Assembly (NCBI GenBank): GCA_951802195.1
Contig: OX637623.1
Location: 1 to 64,000 of the forward strand
Direction: 5' to 3'
DNA from: Tausonia pullulans
Taxonomy: Eukaryota; Basidiomycota; Tremellomycetes; Cystofilobasidiales; Mrakiaceae
DNA length: 64,000 bases
Within the stretch, counting starts at the first letter, position 1. Every line of letters starts with the position of its first letter. The notes under the pieces are model-generated. The model did not search any database. It was not told the origin of the DNA and was given only the letters and a program-made list of their open reading frames with translations. Made by a program: the position numbers and the translations under genes. Of the stretch, positions 20,985 to 32,753 are shown in pieces.

Positions 20985-23521
20985 TCAGAAATGAGCGAGC
21001 ACATCCTCACCGTGCAGCATCATATCCGCCCAGAGCCAGCTGCCTGGGATTGGCCCCGGGTGGATGTGGTCGAGGAACTGGTCCGCCGACCGGATCATCT
21101 CAGCCCAATTAGAGAAGGCAACCCCAGCTGGGGGGACCTCCTCGCCGTGAGGGGGTGGTGGAGGGGGTGGGTCGACCGACGAGCGATTCAAGGCGGACCT
21201 CTCCTGCCTCCCACCATGCGGGTGGCGAGCTCCTCCTTCTCTTTCCCTCCTGCTACCCCGATCACCCAACTCATCGCCGACCATCCCTCCTCCACCCAGA
21301 AGAGCAGTCCTGACCGTCGCCGGCGACGACGCGACCCGGCTAACGACGTTTCGGACGACGTCCTCGAGCTGGAGGATCCGGGTCTTGCTCATAACCCACG
21401 GGTACGAGTACCACTGCGGGGGCACGGGCATCGTCCGCACTCTCACCCTCGGTGGCGGCGAAGAAAATGAAGACCGAGCACGGACCGGAAAGACGTCCTC
21501 CAACCGACGGAGGACAGCTGAGAGCCGGTTGTCGAACCATGCCAGTCGAGGCGCCGAGATGGGGCTCGCGGAACGGGCTTTGCCGAGCTTCTTGAGCCCG
21601 TCGTTGTGCTCTGCGTCGGTGGCGGAGACGTTGCGCGGCGTGTCGCGCTTGATGGCGAGCTGATCTTGAGTCTACCGCGGGAGGAAGGGGGAAAACTTCA
21701 GAGGGGTTAACCCGATAAAGAGTGATGCGACGATACACATACCCTGAACATGCCGAGATCCCAAGCGCCGATTCCGACCTCGACCATGTCGACCATGTCG
21801 GGCGAACCACGGCCGAGCGTCTCGAGCAAGGGGAGCAAGACGCCCTTGAGCCGGTCCTCGGGGGAGAGAGGAGGGTTGAAGTGCTCTGATCTGCAACTCA
21901 AGGCTGTAAGCAGCTGCACGCACAAGAGCGAATGACTGTCGTGCTCACTCCACAGGGTAGAACGCCCGGTCGCCCCAGGGCATGGCATGCGCCTTGACGG
22001 CATAGGTTCCCTCGAGGCCAACAAGGCCCTCAGGCGAGAGCACCACGTGCTCAACGCCGTTCTCGTCGACCTCGTAGGTCTCAAGCCCGGGAGTCGTCTG
22101 GCCGTCATCGAGGCCGTTCCAAAACTAAGCAACGGGAACGGGTCAGCTTATCCTTCATGGAGCAGGGTGCGTCCTCAACGTGCCTGCCAGATGAGCCAAG
22201 CGTTGAGGCCCTTAGGGTCGATCTTGCAAGCCCATGGCCGCGAGAGCACGCTCCCGTACGGGCGGCCGTCTCGGAACTTATCGGCGAGCTCCTTTTCGCG
22301 CGCGAGGAGCGCAGCTGAGTAAACCTCGGGGGTCTTGTGAGGCTCGTACGTCGAGATGTAGTCCTCGGGCCGGGAGTGGTGCGAATCGAGCGGGACGAGG
22401 GGCGACTCGGGCGCGAGAAACTGGCAGAGGTGGACTGATGAGGAGGACAGGGGGTGTGTGAGCCAGACTGCGTCGTGGCGGCACATCGAAAGAGTGGTTC
22501 ACTCACGCAAGTGGTATCGGTCGATGCTATCTCCTAGGAGAACAACCGTTCTGCCTCGGAGCCACTCAAAGTCCTCCTCTTTCGCCGTCTCCCCCTTCTC
22601 CTCGTCTCTGTCGTCGCCAGGGACGCCCCTCCGTTGCGACGGCCGCTGGCTGCCTTCCCTCCTCGCTTCAGCCCGCGCTGCAGCCTCCCGGATGACCTCC
22701 TCGCCGCCCCGAAACTTCAGCACGAGCTTCTCCATCAACCGGTCCCCTCCCGCGCCAGGCGCGCCGTGTGCGGGCTGCCATGCCGTCTCGAACGGGTTCG
22801 TTTTGTTGTACGTGAGCGTCCCCGGAAGCGCGAACGCGCCGAGGTCGTCGCCGTCGTGTGGGTGGTGGAGGCGCTCGTGCAAGGGGTGGGAGGGGTGCCT
22901 CGTCGAGGAGAGGAAGAGAATGGCGAGGGCGGCGAGGGAGAAGCAGAGCCACCGTCTACGACGGACAAAGGCTGACGTATACTGGGCGAGGCTGAGGCTG
23001 AGACGGAGGCAGCAAGAAAGGGGAGCATGGGAGAGAAAGCGCGAATCGACGACGAGCGCAGGAACAATGTCAGTGCGCGTGGTAGAAACAGGCAGGCGGC
23101 AGACGGGGGAGGAGTGAAGGAAGGACTCGCCCCTGGGGACCGTCGACGAGGCGGTAGCCGGAGCTCGGCATCGTCGGGCACGAGAATGGGTGTACGAGGA
23201 AAGACGGAGGAGAAGCCGGGAGGTGGCGACGACCAAGAAAGGTCTAGGCGCTCGGAATCCAACCGGCGAAGAGCGAAAGGCCGACGATGGGGCTGAAGTG
23301 CTGGAGAGAGAGCGGCAGACGATCAAGGAGGCCGCGGACAATCGGACGTGGGACGAGGCTGGGAAAGCGTTCAAAGGGTTGTCACGTCGTGAGTCGAAAG
23401 GAACTGGCTGATTGACGGTGGATGTGCAGGCTACACAGGGAGGAGGCGGAGAAAAGAGAGGAGGACCGGGGGGGGGGGGGGGGGGGGGTCCTGCTTGATC
23501 TGCCTCAAACAGTCGTCGCAT
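20985..23521 (-). CDS. PC-esterase-like (GDS-type) membrane-anchored protein
   Basis: A hydrophobic anchor (RRRWLCFSLAALAILFLSS, near 22930) is followed by a spacer and by TVVLLGDSIDRYHL, which carries the GDS nucleophile block. The C-terminus has FSNWAEMIRSADQFLDHIHP and GPIPGSWLWADMML, which fits the D-x-x-H catalytic block. Between them are conserved-looking segments such as RPWACKIDPKGLNAWLIW and FWNGLDDGQTTPGLETY. This order matches PC-esterase/trichome-birefringence-like proteins, Golgi enzymes that modify polysaccharides. The frame is open far upstream (to 23833), so the start is uncertain; 23521 is one candidate. A start near 23521 would translate a 21-base G tract as a proline run. 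One intron (22135-22183) seems to use a GC donor. Confidence 0.65.
23468..23488. repeat. 21-base G homopolymer
   Basis: An uninterrupted run of 21 G on the plus strand, in the 5' part of the PC-esterase-like gene or its leader. Such tracts are prone to length change and to sequencing error. Confidence 0.9.
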
Positions 23522-24156
23522 GGGTGCCCCTGCCTGTCCTTCACCCTGTGCGGCCTTCGTCTTGCTGTCGATGAGCCACTGCGCGAAACGGTCGAGCATG
23601 GGGTCAAGGAGCGAACGGGAGTGAATCATCCTCCGCCCAGTCTTTTTAGCATCGAATCCAAAGCCCATCACCAGCCAACGCAGGATGAGAGATGATCTGC
23701 GCCATCCTTCCTGCCCAAAATCTATTTCAAAGAAGAAAAGGAAACGCTTGAGGTGCGCCTCCAGTGCCACTTCATTGCACGACGTGTGGTGAAAATTCAA
23801 CATTTTCTTTTTCGGAGAGAATTTCGGGTTCACTTGAACGGCATCGATGAAGCGAGCGTCTGCGACTCAAACCACGTCCTCTTCTTGCCTCTGCTGCAAC
23901 GCAAACGACCTCAACCACAAAGCAAAAAATGAGCCGAGGCTGGGACGTCAATACGATTTCTCTCGCCGGTTCATCGAACGGATTCGGGGGAGCATCTACT
24001 CTTGGGGATGTAGCAGGCTGTCTTTATCGGCGCCTGCCCGAGGTTGTCATCGTTGTGTTCGCCGGCTAGCGCCTCCTTTAGAGCCTGGAGCGACGAGCAG
24101 AGCCCAGAGCAACTTCAATGTAGTGAACGCAAGCCTCAGTGAATGGTTCATCCCAA
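23522..24156. other. Spacer between PC-esterase-like gene and RUD3
   Basis: Holds the upstream region of the PC-esterase-like gene (or its true 5' end) and the 3' flank of RUD3. I see no separate gene; a plus-strand open frame at 23847-24236 has no recognisable features. Confidence 0.4.
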
Positions 24157-26124
24157 TCAGACGGTCCGAACCGCCGCCCCCATCTCCCCCGGGGAGCCCC
24201 CACCATCCTCGCCGTTCCTTCCGAGCACCTGCATGAGCCCAAGCCCCTGGCTGCTCCCCATCCTTCGCAGACCGCGATGGCCCGGGTTCGGGCTCGCAGG
24301 CACGCTGCCTCCTTCTGCGCCCGCTCCTCCTCCTCCAGACGATGATGTGAACGAGAGTGTTCTCGGCCGGTGAGGGGATGAGGGTGAGGTGAGCGACATG
24401 CGGGAAGAGCCCGTCGGTGGGCCAGGGGAGAAGAAGGACGAGCCTGCGGTCGGCGTCGAGGGTGTGGACGAGTTGGCTGTGTTTGGGGTGGAGCCGGAGG
24501 AGGCCTCCTTGAGGAGGAATTCGACGAAGAGCTGGGAGAAGGACTGGAAGGGGAAGGGGAGGGGGGGGGGGGGGGAAGCGCCATCAGTGGCTGACTTTTC
24601 AAAGCAGATCCTCGGCTGGCTTACCTCGCTTGGAGGCTCCTCCGGGGCGAGCGTGGCCTTGGTCGTTACTCCGCTCACGCGACGGACCATTCCTCCTCCG
24701 CCGCTGGAGCCAGAGGCCCTCTGCAGGCCGGCCTGCTCGCGCTCGAGGTCGGTCCACAAGAGGATCGACGAGAGCAAAGAGAGCATCTCGAACCGCTTCG
24801 GGTCAGCCCGCGGAGTGGTAAGGAAGGAGAGCAAAATGTTCGTCACAAGCCGACGATCGACGTTGGTGTCGGACGAGTTGCGGCGCAGGCGGCGGAGAGC
24901 CTCAGTGAGGTGCTCGTTCATGATAACCGCTGGCGAGAGTCAAGCGTCAATTCTGGTGTTCGCGCGAAACAAGCCAACAAGTACTCACTCTCGTGTCGGA
25001 GCTTGCCAATCAGCAGGTTCTTCTCCTTGACCTCCTTCTCGAGCGCTTGCGATCGGCCAGCGTTGTTTTGGAGATCCTCAACACGATTCTGAGAGAAAGA
25101 TCGAGGTCAGAAAGGGTCCTACAGAAGCGACACACTGGCGCCCACCTCTGCGGTGACAGCTCGGAGCTTCCACTCGCCGAGCGACGTGAGCGAGTTGCGG
25201 AGGTGCGTCTGCAGCTCGTTCACGGCAGCCTCGATCTCGACGTCCTTGGCTGTGAGCGAGACAAGGAGAAGTAGGACCGTTCAGCGTTGTACCGATTTCT
25301 TCCTGTTGGAGCCAGACTCACCGCCCTGGAACTCCTCAAGCACGCCCTGCAGATTGCTCGCCCTCTCTCTCTCCCTCTTGGCCGCCTCCCTCTCTCTCAT
25401 CCCCTCATCCCTGAGCCTTCTCTGCTCCGCCTCGAGCACCCTCGCTCTCCGCTCCTCCTCGTCGGCCCGCTCCCTCTCCTTCTCACACGCGAGCTCCCAG
25501 TCCTCCCGCTCGCTGCGAACGCGCTCGAGCTCCTCCCGGAAGTCCCGCTCGCGGGCGAGTGACGAGTCCGAAGACGATGAGGCCTGAAGACGGAGTTGTG
25601 AGAGCTCGGAGGCGAGCTCTGAGGCCTCGGTCGATTGGGCGACGAGCTCGGTCTGGACGGTGGCGAGGGTTGTTTGGAGCGTCGAGGTCTCGGTGGTGAG
25701 GGCGGTGATCTGCGCCTCGCGACGGTCGAGCTCCTCCTGTAAAAGGAGGAGGGACAAGCAAGGGGGGAACGCAGATATGGTGGAGCGGTTCAGCAGAGGG
25801 GTTCTGAGAGATGGAACCAAGCGAGATCATCCGATGCGTCTGACCCGACACGCCGCCCGTACGAGCCAAACTAGGTCAAGTGAGTTTGTTCATTTGCCCC
25901 ATCTTGCACAAGTTTTCGTGACACTTGCTAAAGCACCGACGGTGAGTCGTCGAAGGCCAGAGCATGGCCTCGGCGTCCCACGCGACGACACGCGACGGAG
26001 ACGAGATTCGCGTCGAGTCTCTCGGAATCGCCTCACTCAGTCCAACCCTCTCCTTGCCCACAAAACCCAGAAGCCTGCACCTGCCACCTGCACCCTCAAT
26101 AAACTCCCAGCTGAAAGGAACAGA

Positions 26125-26189
<65 letters not shown>

Positions 26190-27024
26190 CAGGTATGAGC
26201 CAGCAGGCACTCGAACTCACCGCGTCTTCTCTCAGCTTCTTCCCGAGCGTGTCCCGCATCGTCCCAACCTTCGCGACCAATGCGCGGTACTGCTTCTCGA
26301 GCAACTCCTTCTCCCTCGTCACCCGGTCGAGCTGCTCCTGAACGCGCGGGTCGAGGAGGTACGCGCCGGAGGATGACGAGGCGGCAGACGTGAAGGACGC
26401 GTCGAGGGACGCGCGCGAGGGGAGCTCCAAGGAAGGTCGGGGAGAGTCGGTGGGGGAGAGGAACCCGGCCGCTGTCAGCGGAACCGAAGGAGTAGAACCA
26501 GTCGACGACGCGTTAAAAGTCGACGACGAGGGGACGGAGGAGGAGGAAGAAGGAGCAGCGGCCGGAGGAGGAGGAGGGGCGGGAGAAGGCGCGAGCGGGA
26601 GGGTCGGGAGCGAGGCGAGCGTCGACGAGACCGAGTCTTGGGCCGTAGTTGTCGTCTCGGGGGGAGAAGAAGTGGCCGTCGTGATGTTCGCCGGCGCGGC
26701 GGCAGCAGCTTCTTCTACTACAGAGGGCGGCGGTGGCTCAGATGTCGAGGAGGGCGACGCGATCTCGGACAACGACGTCGGCGGCGGCGCGACCGTTGTC
26801 GTCGTCGTCGATGCCGCAGGGTCCTCTCCCTCCACCTCAGCCGACGTCGAGTCGAGCTGGTCGTCTGAGATAGCAGCAGCAGGCCCTCCGTTGGCCGTGG
26901 CGGCAGCCGGCGTGTCGGCTCCTCCCTCGTGGCCGCCGACGCCTCCCGCCCCCGGGACGGGCGAGGGCGACCTCGTCGAAGACTGAGATTTGCTGGCGGG
27001 CTTCTTGCTCTTGCTCTTGCCCAT
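24157..27024 (-). CDS. RUD3: Golgin with GRAB domain (RUD3/GMAP-210-like)
   Basis: This is a cis-Golgi coiled-coil tether recruited by Arf1. The N-terminal 250 residues (MGKSKSKKPASKSQSSTRSP onward) are Ser/Pro/Ala/Thr-rich and disordered. Coiled coil begins near DPRVQEQLDRVTREKELLEK and continues through EELDRREAQITALTTETSTL and a strongly charged heptad stretch rich in E and R. After NRVEDLQNNAGRSQALEKEV comes the GRAB (GRIP-related Arf-binding) block. It reads EHLTEALRRLRRN, then VDRRLVTNILLSFLTTPRAD and KRFEMLSLLSSILLWTDLER. The C-terminal tail is Gly/Ser-rich. Introns include one with a GA microsatellite (about 26123-26190) and one with a 15-G run (24561-24575). The domain order matches yeast Rud3. 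Confidence 0.87.
26123..26190. repeat. GA-rich microsatellite in RUD3 intron
   Basis: About 65 bases of (GA)n with a few AAA interruptions on the plus strand, equal to a long CT tract in the transcribed strand just downstream of the exon ending LGKKLREDA. It may serve as an extended polypyrimidine tract. Confidence 0.85.
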
Positions 27025-27392
27025 TCGCGTCGGAGTGCGTGAGAGAAGAGAGGGCCGAGGGCGGGGCTGAGGGAGAACGAGGAGGCCCGGCGAGGCGCGA
27101 GCGACAGAGATGTTGATGGGTGGGGGTTCGGAACGTTCCCCGCTGGCTGCCTCGGCGGCCAGCGACACGAGGGCCAGCGCAAGGGACGCGGCCAAAGGCA
27201 GAGGGCCCCGCAGCGCAGGAGGCTCTCCTCGCCCTCCGACGCCTAACCATTCATGCATGCATTCATGGGAGGCACGCCCGTAGAGACGTACGGAGAGAGA
27301 GCAGACAAACGCCTCCCCGCCCCCCTCCGTCCTAGCCGGCCTGGGATGGAACTCCCTCAAGGAAACCGCGTGCGAGGAAGCATGCTTCATTC
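27025..27392. promoter_or_regulatory. RUD3 upstream region
   Basis: Pyrimidine-rich on the coding strand near the start. There is no other gene between RUD3 and the sulfhydryl oxidase stop. Confidence 0.4.
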
Positions 27393-28524
27393 TCATCTCC
27401 GACCACCCTTGATGACCTCCACCCCCGTCAGCGCATCCTTCCCGTCCACAACGGTCTCGGCGCCAGCGCCAGAGGCTGCTTCCCCACCCGCCACAACCGT
27501 CCCCGTCGCCCGAACGTGACCAGCCTCGAGACTGGTGGCGCTCGCCCCGACGCTCGGGTTGGGCCCGCACCCGCAGTCGTACGTCGCGTCGAGCGTCGAG
27601 CAGTCGAACTGCGGCTTCATCAACCGGGTGTTGACGAGGTTGTGGAGGTGGCAGAGCCAGAGGGACGCCGACTTGCGGGACGACGTCTGAGGAGAAGCAA
27701 GGAGAGGATCAGCACGTGAATGTCGGAGGTGGCACAGCCGACGCCTGTCCCGCACCTGTGGTGGGAACTCCTTGAGCAGATCTTGGAAGTGGGCCGCACA
27801 CTCTCCGCATGGGTACAGTCGACTGAGAAGCAGGTGGATGGGCGTCAGCTGCGCATACAAGCGTAGTGGGACAGGCAGGACGGACGAGAACAGGTAGAAG
27901 TACGACTTGAGGGCGGTCCGCTCATCGGGAGTCGGTTCCTGCGAAGACGTCGTGTGAGCTGTGCATTTTGAAGAAAGCAGGAGAAGGCGGCTCACTCACC
28001 TCAGGGAACCGGAGCGTCATGAGGTGGAGGAGCTTCCAGCTGGCGCGTCCTAGCTCGGCCCTGAACGAACGGAAGAAGCGATCAGCCTCTTTCTTGCTTT
28101 GACATGCGCCCCGATCTCCGTCACCTCACTTGGCGGTCTCGTTCCCCAGGTGGCCCATGACCACTCCGCCTGTCAAAGTGCTCGCCCTGAGTTTGTCTCC
28201 CGCCCCTCCATCCTCGCCGGCCACCGACCCCTGGGCGTCGCCGATGAGCGCGTGCGAGTCGCGGTCGACGCCGCCGGAGGACCAGAAGTAGCCCGAGAGG
28301 CGGTCGTACTCTTCTGGAGAAGGTGCCGAGCTGAGGGCGTAGAGTCCCGCGGGGATCTAGGTGAGGGGACAAGAGGGCGAGAGCAGTCAGTGGAGGCTCC
28401 GAACGTGCCGGTCTCGGCCGCTTTCGAACGGTGGGAGACGCACGACGAGAAGGAAAAAGGCGAGAAGGAAGAGACGAAGGAGCTTGGAGGTGAAGAGTGG
28501 CCGTAAGGAGGCGAGGGGCACCAT
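27393..28524 (-). CDS. ERV2: FAD-linked sulfhydryl oxidase, ERV/ALR family (ERV2-like)
   Basis: The enzyme makes disulfides and passes electrons to oxygen through FAD. The N-terminus MVPLASLRPLFTSKLLRLFL then LAFFLLV is a signal anchor, pointing to the secretory pathway and so to ERV2 rather than mitochondrial ERV1. After a spacer the Erv domain begins with ELGRASWKLLHLMTLRFPEE. It contains LYPCGECAAHFQDLLKEFPP with the CxxC redox pair, then SLWLCHLHNLVNTRLMKPQF with the FAD-contacting HN..N pattern. C-terminal cysteines (FDCSTLDATYDCGCGPNP) may form the shuttle disulfide. A tail of about 45 residues follows, ending VEVIKGGRR. Five or so exons join in frame. Confidence 0.87.
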
Positions 28525-29117
28525 GGCGAGGAGACCAGGAGAGAAAGGGACGAAAGAGGAGGGCAGGCTACAGGTTCGGACCAGGCCGGCCGCTGTGTCG
28601 AGAGTCGATCTAGTGGCGTCGCGAAGGTGGATGCAGAGGAGAAGGAAGGTCTGGCCGTATGAGGCAAAGAGGAGTGGAGGATGCAGTGCCCTTCTATACG
28701 TGGCTGACGGACGCGTACAATCGGGAGTGGTAGCAGCCGCTGGAGCCAAGGGAGAGAGAGTGTGACGACGCGTCGAGGGAGCATAGAGCGAGGGAAGACG
28801 GCGGGCGTGCCGCGGTCCATGCGCAGGCGTTCTTTCCTCTTCTCCTCTCCATCTAGCGGCATACATGGCCAGCATGGGATACGCAAAGCCGGCCCAGAGC
28901 CCAGGCCATCTGGTACCGCTGGGGCGGAGGGCGAGGGGGTGAGTCGTGGGCTGAGCAGCGGGGTGAGTCGCGTTCGCTCGGGGGGGCCAGGGCGGCAGGT
29001 CTTCCCGATTCACCCTCCACTCGCTGTCCCCCGTGTCTGGCCTCGCTCGCTCTCAACAACCAGCATCCCCGTTGGGTATCACCTCTCGCTTCCTCGGCTC
29101 ATCTGATTTCTCACTCC
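28525..29117. promoter_or_regulatory. Divergent promoter, ERV2-like and REX4
   Basis: About 590 bases between two divergent starts. Open frames here show no family features. Confidence 0.4.
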
Positions 29118-30710
29118 ATGGGACCTGCCCCCGCAACCATGTCCGCCCTCCCACCATCAGCGCCCGTCGCGTCTTCCTCAAAGCTGCCCGCCGCGTCCAA
29201 GCCATCCAAGTCGGCGGCCAAGAAGGTTCAGCCTGGCGGCAACTGGGCCCTCCTCAAGGCTAAGATTGCCCCTGCATCTGGCGGCTCGGGAAAGGAGTCG
29301 AAGAAGCGCAAGTGGAAGGAGTCGGCCGGCAGTCTCAAGGGTTACGTCGACTCGTCCGCGTCCGAGGCGACAACGCCTACTACCGCTGATATCGAAACGA
29401 GCTTCAAGAGGTGCGGCCGGGTCGGAGTCATCTGTTCTAGGCGGGATGTCTTCGCCTTAATATCGCAGCGCTGACCAGTCTCTGTCACAACAATCTACCC
29501 CCAGGGGACGCGCGGCCGGACCTTCTGCAACGGAGCTTGCCGCCGCCGCTGCCCTCATCCCTGCTGTCTCGTCCTCCACGTCGGTCCCGACCTCGCCGCT
29601 GGCGCTTCAGCTGCGGGAGATGGTCCTTGAGTCGCATGATTTTGTCGGCACGAAATCAGCGTACGCATCTTGCTTCACGGCGCGCCCCTTGATGAAGCGT
29701 TCCGTGCGGACCTTCAGACTGACAACGTCCATACTGGCTCCTCTGGGCATCGTAGACCCGGCAAGTATCTCGCCATCGATTGCGAGATGGTCGGTGTCGG
29801 GCCTCAGGGGCTCGAGTCGTCGCTGGCCCGGGTCTCAATCGTCAACTACCACGGCGCCGTCGTCCTAGACACGTTCGTCAAGCAGAAGGAGAAGGTCGTC
29901 GACTATAGGACTTGGGTCTCTGGTGTCACTCCGGAAGATCTCTCTGGAGGTGAGAGAGAGCCGTTGACGTGGAGGATTCGTCTGAGGGGAGGGGCTAACT
30001 CACCACACCTGCTCCTCTCCAGCTTCAACGCTCGAGGCTGTCCAGAAGATGGTCGCCGATCTCATCAAGGAAAAAATCCTCGTCGGTCACGCCATCAAGA
30101 ACGATTTCGATGTGCGCCGAGCCAATATCTTCGTCCTCACAGCGATATCATCATCCCGATGACTGACCGGAAACACGTTCTGCCAGGCTCTCCTCCTTTC
30201 CCACCCACGCGCCCTCGTTCGCGACACTCAGACGTGCCCAATGCTCCGCAAGGCTGCAGGCGGGACTAAGCAGCCCGGTCTCAAGAAGCTGGCGCTCATC
30301 GAGCTGGGCGTCGAGATCCAGTCAGGGCGACACTCGTCGGTGCGTGAACGCCATCATCAGCGATGTCCCTGGCCCCGTCTCAACAACAGCTGACAGCTTG
30401 CTTGGCGCCCACTCTACAGGTCATTGATGCCCGGGCGACGATGGCGCTCTACCGGCTTCACAAGGACGAATGGGAGCCGACGTTCGCCCGTTGGGTCAAG
30501 GCCGGCCAGGGCAAGAAGGAGGGCTTCCCCGGAGGAGGTCGTAAGGGCGTTTCTTCGGGTCTCAGCGTCGTCGTAGTCGGGGGCAAGGGCAAGAAGGGAG
30601 GGCGGGACCGCGAGATCGCTGCGCCCAAGGGGGGCGGAGGTGGGCTCGTTGGCAGCGGACGGGGAGGGGGAGACGGCGGAGGAGACAACTGGTGGGAGGA
30701 AGATGATTGA
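29118..30710 (+). CDS. REX4: RNA exonuclease 4 (DEDDh family)
   Basis: A nucleolar 3'-5' exonuclease linked to pre-rRNA processing at ITS1. The N-terminal 90 residues are Lys/Ser/Ala-rich ([11 protein letters not shown] is a typical REX4 start block). The exonuclease fold shows Exo[20 protein letters not shown] with the D/E pair, then [19 protein letters not shown] and [13 protein letters not shown]. ExoII is [20 protein letters not shown] and ExoIII is [20 protein letters not shown] with the H and [21 protein letters not shown] precedes ExoIII as in the family. The C-terminal tail is Gly/Lys-rich and ends WWEEDD. About six exons join in frame. A second ATG 21 bases downstream (MSALPP) could also serve as the start. 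Confidence 0.92.
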
Positions 30711-31093
30711 TGAGATTGTCTCTCTGTGTTCTCCACACGTCTTATTGAGAGGAGGGAAGCAAGTGAAAAATGCCACTCAGGGCTCACCCTGACGACGGAC
30801 AGGTCCGCTTGCTCCGATGTTGTCGAGGCTTCGCTCAATTGCTTCGCTGATCCCCGACCTGTAATCGTCCTGCTCCCGTTCCCTGACTACCAACGATCAC
30901 CCCGAACTAGCCGGGTGTCTCCAGCTCTCACCCGAGGGAAATCGTTTGTCCTTGACCCCTCTCTTCTTCCTGTAAGCTTGTAGTACCCCAGAGAGATTGT
31001 GTCCCTTGCCCTCTCTCACGACGCGTCATGTCTACAGACAGCACGAGTCTGACAGCACTCCTTCTGTCCCTTTAGGTATCAGCCTCCTCATAT
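30711..31093. other. REX4-DTD1 spacer
   Basis: About 380 bases between two plus-strand genes; it contains the DTD1 promoter and no recognisable gene. Confidence 0.4.
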
Positions 31094-32236
31094 ATGAAGG
31101 CCGTCGTTACGAGAGTCACGAATGCGTCCGTCTCTGGTACGTCGCCCTGTCGGTTCGTTCATAGTCGGACGCGACCGAGAAACGTCAAGCCGTCGCTTCG
31201 GCCGACGGACTCACGACTTCTCGTACGGGTTCTCTTTACAGTCGACGGCGCAATCATCTCCAAGATCGACCATGGACTTCTTGCGCTTATCGGCATTGCC
31301 CAAGGTATGTGCAAAAGAGGAAACAGGTGCCCACGATGTCGTTTATTTGGCTGACGGTCTGCCCCGGAGGCAGACGATACCCCCTCGGACGTTGCTGCTC
31401 TTACCTCGAAGCTTCTCTCCCTCCGTCTTTGGCCTCCTGAAGGAGGAGCGAATGGCAATTGGAAGGCGTCTGTGAAGGACATTGGGGGGGAACTTCTCTG
31501 TGGTGAGCAGGCGGAGAGAGCACCAGTCTGAAAATGTCGTCTGACAGGAGAGACATCTCCCTCCAGTTTCCCAGTTCACCCTTTTGGCGACCGTCAAAAA
31601 GGGCTCCAAGCCGGACTTCCATGCTGCGATGGTACGCGTTTAAAGGCAAGCCAGTCTGATATTTCTGTTGACCTCGTGCCTGCGGTTCAGAACCCGACCA
31701 GCGCCAAAGCGATGTACGATGACTGCCTGGCGCAGCTTGGAGCGGCTTATGATCCGAGCAAGATCAAAGGTATGTTCACCCCTGCTGTGTGGGACGGAAC
31801 ATGCCTAACTTTTCTCGAAATGAGCACAGACGGTCTCTTTGGTGCCATGATGCAGGTCTCCTCGACGAACGATGTACGTTCCGATTCTGTCTCCACCTGT
31901 CTGCGCTTCCCTTCTGAACGGCAGTAACGACATCAGGGACCTATCACAATTCTCCTCGACACGAAGGAATCAAAGTCTCGTTCGTCCTCGGCATCGGCCA
32001 TCGCTAGCGACGCGAGCGGGACGTCCACGCCGACAACGACCAAAGCCAGCAAACCTCCCAAGGTCAAGGGTGGGACCTTGTTCCCTGGCAAAAGAGAATT
32101 CAAGAACGCGGTGGCATCGACCCAGGGAGGAGATACTTCGGGTTCACCGAAGCGGGCGGCAGAGGAGGTGAAAGCGTTGGCTGTGGAGAAGACGGTGGAG
32201 GAGGTTAGAACCCCTCTTTCCCCCGCCGATGCATGA
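31094..32236 (+). CDS. DTD1: D-aminoacyl-tRNA deacylase
   Basis: The enzyme hydrolyses D-aminoacyl-tRNAs and protects translation from D-amino acids. It opens MKAVVTRVTNASVSVDGAII, then SKIDHGLLALIGIAQ and LTSKLLSLRLWP. The two signature blocks are present: the SQFTL block (VSQFTLLATVKKGSKPDFHA) and the Gly-Pro block (STNDGPITILLDTKE). The family core is about 150 residues. Here a Ser/Thr/Lys-rich extension of about 85 residues follows, ending LSPADA; such extensions vary between fungi. Seven or so small exons join in frame. An intron at the very end could shorten the extension. Confidence 0.9.
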
Positions 32237-32753
32237 TTTCTCTGTCCATCTCTGGTGAGCAAGCAAGCGGCGCGGTCTGATTTGCTTAGGGCCCGTCAAC
32301 GACGGCGCGCGCATTCCTTGAGGCACACCCACCGGCACGGCCTTGGATCAAGATAGCGTTCAGAGTGACACCCTCTATGCACTGGTGTTGCCCTGCGACA
32401 TGTCCGCGCAGATCTCGCTCACCTCTTTGCCGCAGCCCAAGAGGGCACGACGCATATTTCCGGCTGTCCGCGGACGGCGCAGCCATATTTCGGGTCCAGC
32501 GGGCGAGTGGTTTTTAGCATTTCGAAAGGGACGCAAAAGGCACAGCTCTCTCTCTTCCTGCTCTCCGATTCCCTTTGTCTCCTTCCAGAGACTTGATGTC
32601 TGATCTCTCTCCTCGGGCTTCCGACCATCAACACCTGCAGACAGCGCCCTCTCCTACGGCCGCCCTGTCTTCATAACGCCACAACACGCCGCCACCGCCA
32701 CTTGTCTATCTTCTTTATATCCCTCCCACAAGATAGAGAGTCTCGCAGACGAT
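32237..32753. promoter_or_regulatory. KRE6/SKN1 upstream region
   Basis: About 520 bases with no recognisable gene; CT-rich just before the KRE6 start. Confidence 0.4.

Noticed and set aside
22499-23833. Full 444-residue open frame as the true N-terminal exon of the PC-esterase-like gene
   Set aside because: The upstream part is compositionally irregular, contains the G21 run and has no family resemblance; it may be leader. A start at 23833 is not supported.
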